A DNA stretch of 64,000 bases. It comes from Elysia crispata (lineage: Eukaryota; Mollusca; Gastropoda; Plakobranchidae). The DNA lies in NCBI GenBank assembly GCA_033675545.1, contig JAWDGP010003760.1, positions 99,501 to 163,500 of the forward strand. Reading direction: 5' to 3'. Under the pieces are notes generated by a model that had not been told where the DNA came from, did no database searches, and saw only the letters and a program-made list of their open reading frames with translations. This document shows positions 1 through 64,000 of the stretch, piece after piece. The position numbers and the translations under genes were made by a program. The number at the start of each line of letters is the position of its first letter. Position 1 is the first letter of the stretch.

Positions 1-3000
1 CTGGCTGTCTCAAGATGAGACATCCGACTCTACTTTTTCACACGATTAATATTTTTTTTCTTTTCTTCTTGCCAATTATATTATATCTCAGACAATGAAA
101 CCCGACGTTTCAATGATGGTGGTGGTGCGTATAATATCCCTTTATGACCCCTATGCTTGGAGACCTAACCATATTTTGGTATTATCATCTTTTAAAAAAA
201 AAAAAAAAAGGACAACTTTGGAGAATGTGTTCCTCAATTGCGGATGTTCAATCGTAACTTACTCTCTCGCTCAACCTGTTTGTCTAAAACTAGTGCATTC
301 ATGTATGGAGTCATCTGATTTAGGCAGGACCCGTAAGTTGAGTTTCTAAACCCAGATGCACCGCTCAGTGTCACCATGGTGAATCTTATCCATTTCTACC
401 TGGCGTTTTTTGGCATGTTCTTGTATTCGTCATTCGTATAAGATACTACATCGATTACAATTGTAGAGATGAAAATCACCACGGTAGAAGTTTTGAGTTG
501 CTTTAATATCTTAGTAGTCTTATGCGGGAAGAAAAGTGCATGTTTTAACCAGCACTTTAAACTTGTATAGGTACATGCTGCTGCTGGTTTTCTTTTCACT
601 TTCAAAAATTGTTTTTTTTTTTTTTGTTGTTTTTTTAAGAGGAGCAATATGATAAATTGAAGGGCAAGAGTAGGGGTCTTGAGTGCGAATTATCGCACAT
701 TCTCGAAACGGTTGGATCAGTTGTTTTTTTTCTGCGCTTCGTAAAAAACAAAAAACAACAAAAAACAATTGGCTGCGGGATACTCACCCTCAGATCTGTA
801 GATCTGTTTTTCACGGTTTTCAGACTTATTACCATGTGTGGCAAGGTTCAACTTGAAGGTCTCGTTGGCTTTTACTGTTTTAACGACGAGATCTTGTTTG
901 AGGATTTTTTAAAGGATTGGCCTGTATCAAACAATAAACAATGGGCATTTTAATTGATACTCAAGCCACTGTTTTAGTCAGACATATATATTTTTTTCAA
1001 TCAATGAACGCTGTCCTTCAATCGATAACAACTAAATCATTATTTCTTTGTCAGGAAGATACGACAGAAACTGACTAATTGCAGTTCCACGCAGTGATAA
1101 TTTCAAATCCGCCGATCCATTTATTTAAAAAAAAAGAAGAAAATTTGATTCTATCGCATGCAATAATTTAGATAAAAAATAAACAGTTCAATCTAAAAAA
1201 ATGCATTTATTAATTCGAAAAGGAAACAATATGTTACTCAAAACCTGACAGTAGTCAAGCTACCGCCATTGTAGATGGGCGAAACATTTCTCCAACATGC
1301 CTGGTACGCGATTTTTTCCACCGGTAAAACCTAGTATTCAGTCCAATCGCACGAGTTGGTAGCAAGTGGATCGATAGAAGCAAATGGCCTGTCATCTGTA
1401 TACCGAAAATTTTTTTCGAGCGTTACATAACAGAGAAATGACCCACCCGAATTTTGTCAACAAATTAACTTTCTGATCATCTGAATCAATTCTATGAGCT
1501 TGGAATTAGGCATTTATGATCCTGTGCAACATGGATTTGTAATCTCGAACCATCACTCTGATTTCTTCACGCGTGAATAATTGGGGGGAAAAATGTGGTG
1601 GACGAGAGAAAATACTCGAACGAGGCTGGGAAGGGCAGGTGGCGCCATTTTTGTCGCTAACCCTTATGGGTAACAAGCGAAACCCCATGAAATGGCAAGG
1701 ACAGGGGTTTGTATCGATTCTACTCGCCTGCCGCATGTCATTGTTCTCTTCTCTATTCCCTGTCTACGCTTGACTGATCTGATGGACCCTCGCGCGAGAT
1801 GGAGATGAAATAATAAATTAATAACGCCCGTATCTTTATAAAGGTGTCTCTCATTCTTTTATAATAAGTTGTATGCATGGAGCCTGTGAATCAGGAAACA
1901 AATCAACTAGCCCCGAATCATTAGCTGTCCATGCATTCATACGATGTCCAGTCATTTGGTGCCCCTTACCCACAAAACCATTGAAGCGACCGAGAATGGT
2001 GTCTGGTCTCTGCAATGAAGTTTTATTCTTTCATTATAATGGTGGTCAGAATAGATTTCACCACAATCTCACTGTAAATAAATAGAAGAAGGGAAGACGT
2101 GACTATGTCTTGAGAAAGTAAGAGAATTATCGATTAAAAAGTTGGGCGTACAAAATTTAGAGTTTCATTGCCTGATTGAGATAGACAGTCAAAGCAGCTA
2201 TCAAGAAACTACATTTGGCAGGTAGCAATGTCTCCCAAGTTTTCCTTTTGATTCAAACAAAATGTTGCTCGAAGCACAGCACCCAGCAGCTTATGAAAAG
2301 TGTATTCATTGGAGTTGTGTGATCATATTTTGTAAAAAAAAAAGAAAAAAAAAAGAAAGCTTGTAATAGTAATTATCAATAACAGATTGGCTTAAGGGAT
2401 CTTATTCTTTCTTATGTGTAGTCATTTGTTCCGGATTGGAAATGAGGATGAGAATATTTTCTCTGTGGGCTTTATCGCTGTCTGACCAAAATTTATCTGC
2501 CCCAACGTTAGTATGACATGATTACTCATTTTTTTTTTCTTGGCTTTTGTGGTTATTTGAAAAAAAATGTGCTTGTTTATGCTTCATGCCTATATCATGG
2601 AATTATCAAAGCTTTTATACTTCCATTACTGCAACAAAAACAGTTGCTGCAGGCCTAACGTCTCAGTTTAGACGGTTTGCTTTTAATGACTTGCATAATT
2701 ATTAGTTTCTGACTATATTGTTATTTTTTTCCAGAAAAGAATAATACTCAAAAAAAAAAAAAATCGAAAAAAAGCAACAGAACAAGATACTTAGCAGAAA
2801 TAATGAAATGCACACACATTTAGGCCTCGAACTGCACGAAATTAAGTTTAACTTTCATAATTAACACTGTTACCTTTAATAGCACCAGCTGTCCTATAAT
2901 GCAGAATTCCTTAAACATCCTCGCAAATATCAAATACATACTTAAAATCTTCCTTCACAAGTTGAGGCACCTCACTGAAAATGCAAAGGTTCTATCATTA

Positions 3001-3838
3001 GGTAAATTAAGACCGAAAAAAAACTGTTCTTTTTTTATTTATTTTTTGTTTTTTGGTCAAATCAAATTGAGGGAAAAAAAATTTCAGATGAAAAAACAAC
3101 AATTCTGCAGAAATTGCAGTTGTAACCCCTTACTTAATATTTCTACTTGTCTATGTAGTATATCCAGGTTGAAAGTTTTTTCTGGAATGTTTACTGCATT
3201 GGTAGTATTATATTTGATTACTTGCTCATTATAATATGAACTATGTAATCATGTCTGCAGTAAATTTATCTTGTAGTGCATCACTTTGCTTGCCTTTAAG
3301 GTTATAAACTTAAGAATGCAACAGGTGCCTATGAATAATGAAATGTTTTTGATGTTGCCACTTCATTTCTTGTGTGTGAAACGTTTTGAGCTCTCTGGAG
3401 AAAAAACACTCAACATATCACAATTCTTCCACACTTACTTTGGAGAGCTAGCAAAAAAAAAATCAAGTTAACTGCCCACAGCTTGTAAAAACTTACTAAT
3501 GCGGTCCCCCTCTATCCCCATCTTCACCTATGACAATGAAGACTGCATCTTCCATGCTATCTCATGTATGTGTTTCATTTATATAGCTTCAATGAACAAT
3601 TTGTTGACTGACCAATTTTAAAATGTTGGTTGTTGAAATAATTAATACCTCACTGAAATAAAAAAGAAATCATTGTTATCTCCAAATACAGCCTATAGAA
3701 AGTTTATCTCAGCAAGGAACATCTTCATTTCATTTGCCTTGATCGAGAGTAATCATTATCTTTATTTTAGTTTAGTTTGTCAACACTTGAAATCTAATTC
3801 TACCTTTTATATGTTTTGAACTTCTTCTATTTTCCCAG
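1..3838. other. Upstream non-coding region, probably intron or 5' flank
   Basis: No open frame here resembles a protein I know, and none encodes the expected Piezo N-terminus that should precede 3839. The stretch is AT-rich with many A and T runs. About 1560-1800 is richer in GC and CpG than its surroundings, with a TATA-like CTTTATAAAGG near 1830. I cannot tell whether this is a promoter, an older repeat or chance. The first Piezo exon or exons probably lie before position 1. Confidence 0.5.
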
Positions 3839-63827
<59,989 letters not shown>

Positions 63828-64000
63828 GTATGCATTATGAGCATATTATTATTATAGTTACAATTTGGTAACCAAGTTCCGTGCCTATTAATTGCCTTTA
63901 GAAGGAGTGTTATCTCACTGAATTTTCCTTGATAAATAATAACATTTAAGTATTAGAATTATGGCTTAAAGGGTAACCATATCTAGTGACAGTATTAGTG
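63828..64000. other. Start of next Piezo intron
   Basis: It begins with the GTATGC donor and contains no coding signal up to the window end. The rest of the gene continues downstream. Confidence 0.8.

Noticed and set aside
657-953. 98-codon open frame near the window start
   Set aside because: Content comes from T- and A-rich sequence; no membrane-repeat or Piezo-like pattern in the right order.
1873-2085. 70-codon frame starting MHGACESG after a TATA-like box
   Set aside because: Not a Piezo N-terminus and no recognisable domain; the length is expected by chance.

Overview
The window is animal nuclear DNA. It is AT-rich, has long introns, many (CT)n and (AT)n tracts, and scattered retrotransposon and DNA-transposon remnants. 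The protein sequence of the one host gene, together with a Gmr1-like LTR element and this repeat mix, suggests a lophotrochozoan, most likely a mollusc. This is inferred from sequence alone and the species cannot be named.

One host gene fills nearly the whole window on the + strand: a Piezo mechanosensitive cation channel. I could place 34 exons or candidate exons between 3839 and 63827, about 4.3 kb of coding sequence (about 1,440 codons). Splice sites and reading phase carry through from exon to exon, and the amino acids match animal Piezo proteins in order. The exons cover roughly the first half of the protein, meaning the N-terminal blade of repeated four-helix membrane units. The very N-terminus was not found and probably lies upstream. 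The rest of the blade, the beam, anchor, cap and pore lie beyond position 63827.

Layout: 1-3838, no recognised gene. 3839-15617, first blade exons, with a 6-kb decayed LTR retrotransposon (5247-11263) inside an intron. 16476-31590, a chain of six small exons, all a multiple of three bases and all between codons, encoding a cytoplasmic linker that looks built for alternative splicing. 35382-46827, the next blade exons, with two small phase-1 exons and a large (CT)n higher-order repeat (40716-41299) in the introns. 48350-63827, a denser run of blade exons whose introns hold pogo/Tigger-like DNA transposons, LINE 3' fragments, a tRNA-like SINE head and a 65-bp-arm hairpin.

The most notable points are the LTR element's unusual pol order (integrase before reverse transcriptase, with a tRNA-Pro primer site), the cassette-microexon cluster of Piezo, and the CT higher-order repeat whose spacers look like 3' splice sites. 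No RNA gene, CRISPR array or second host gene was found.
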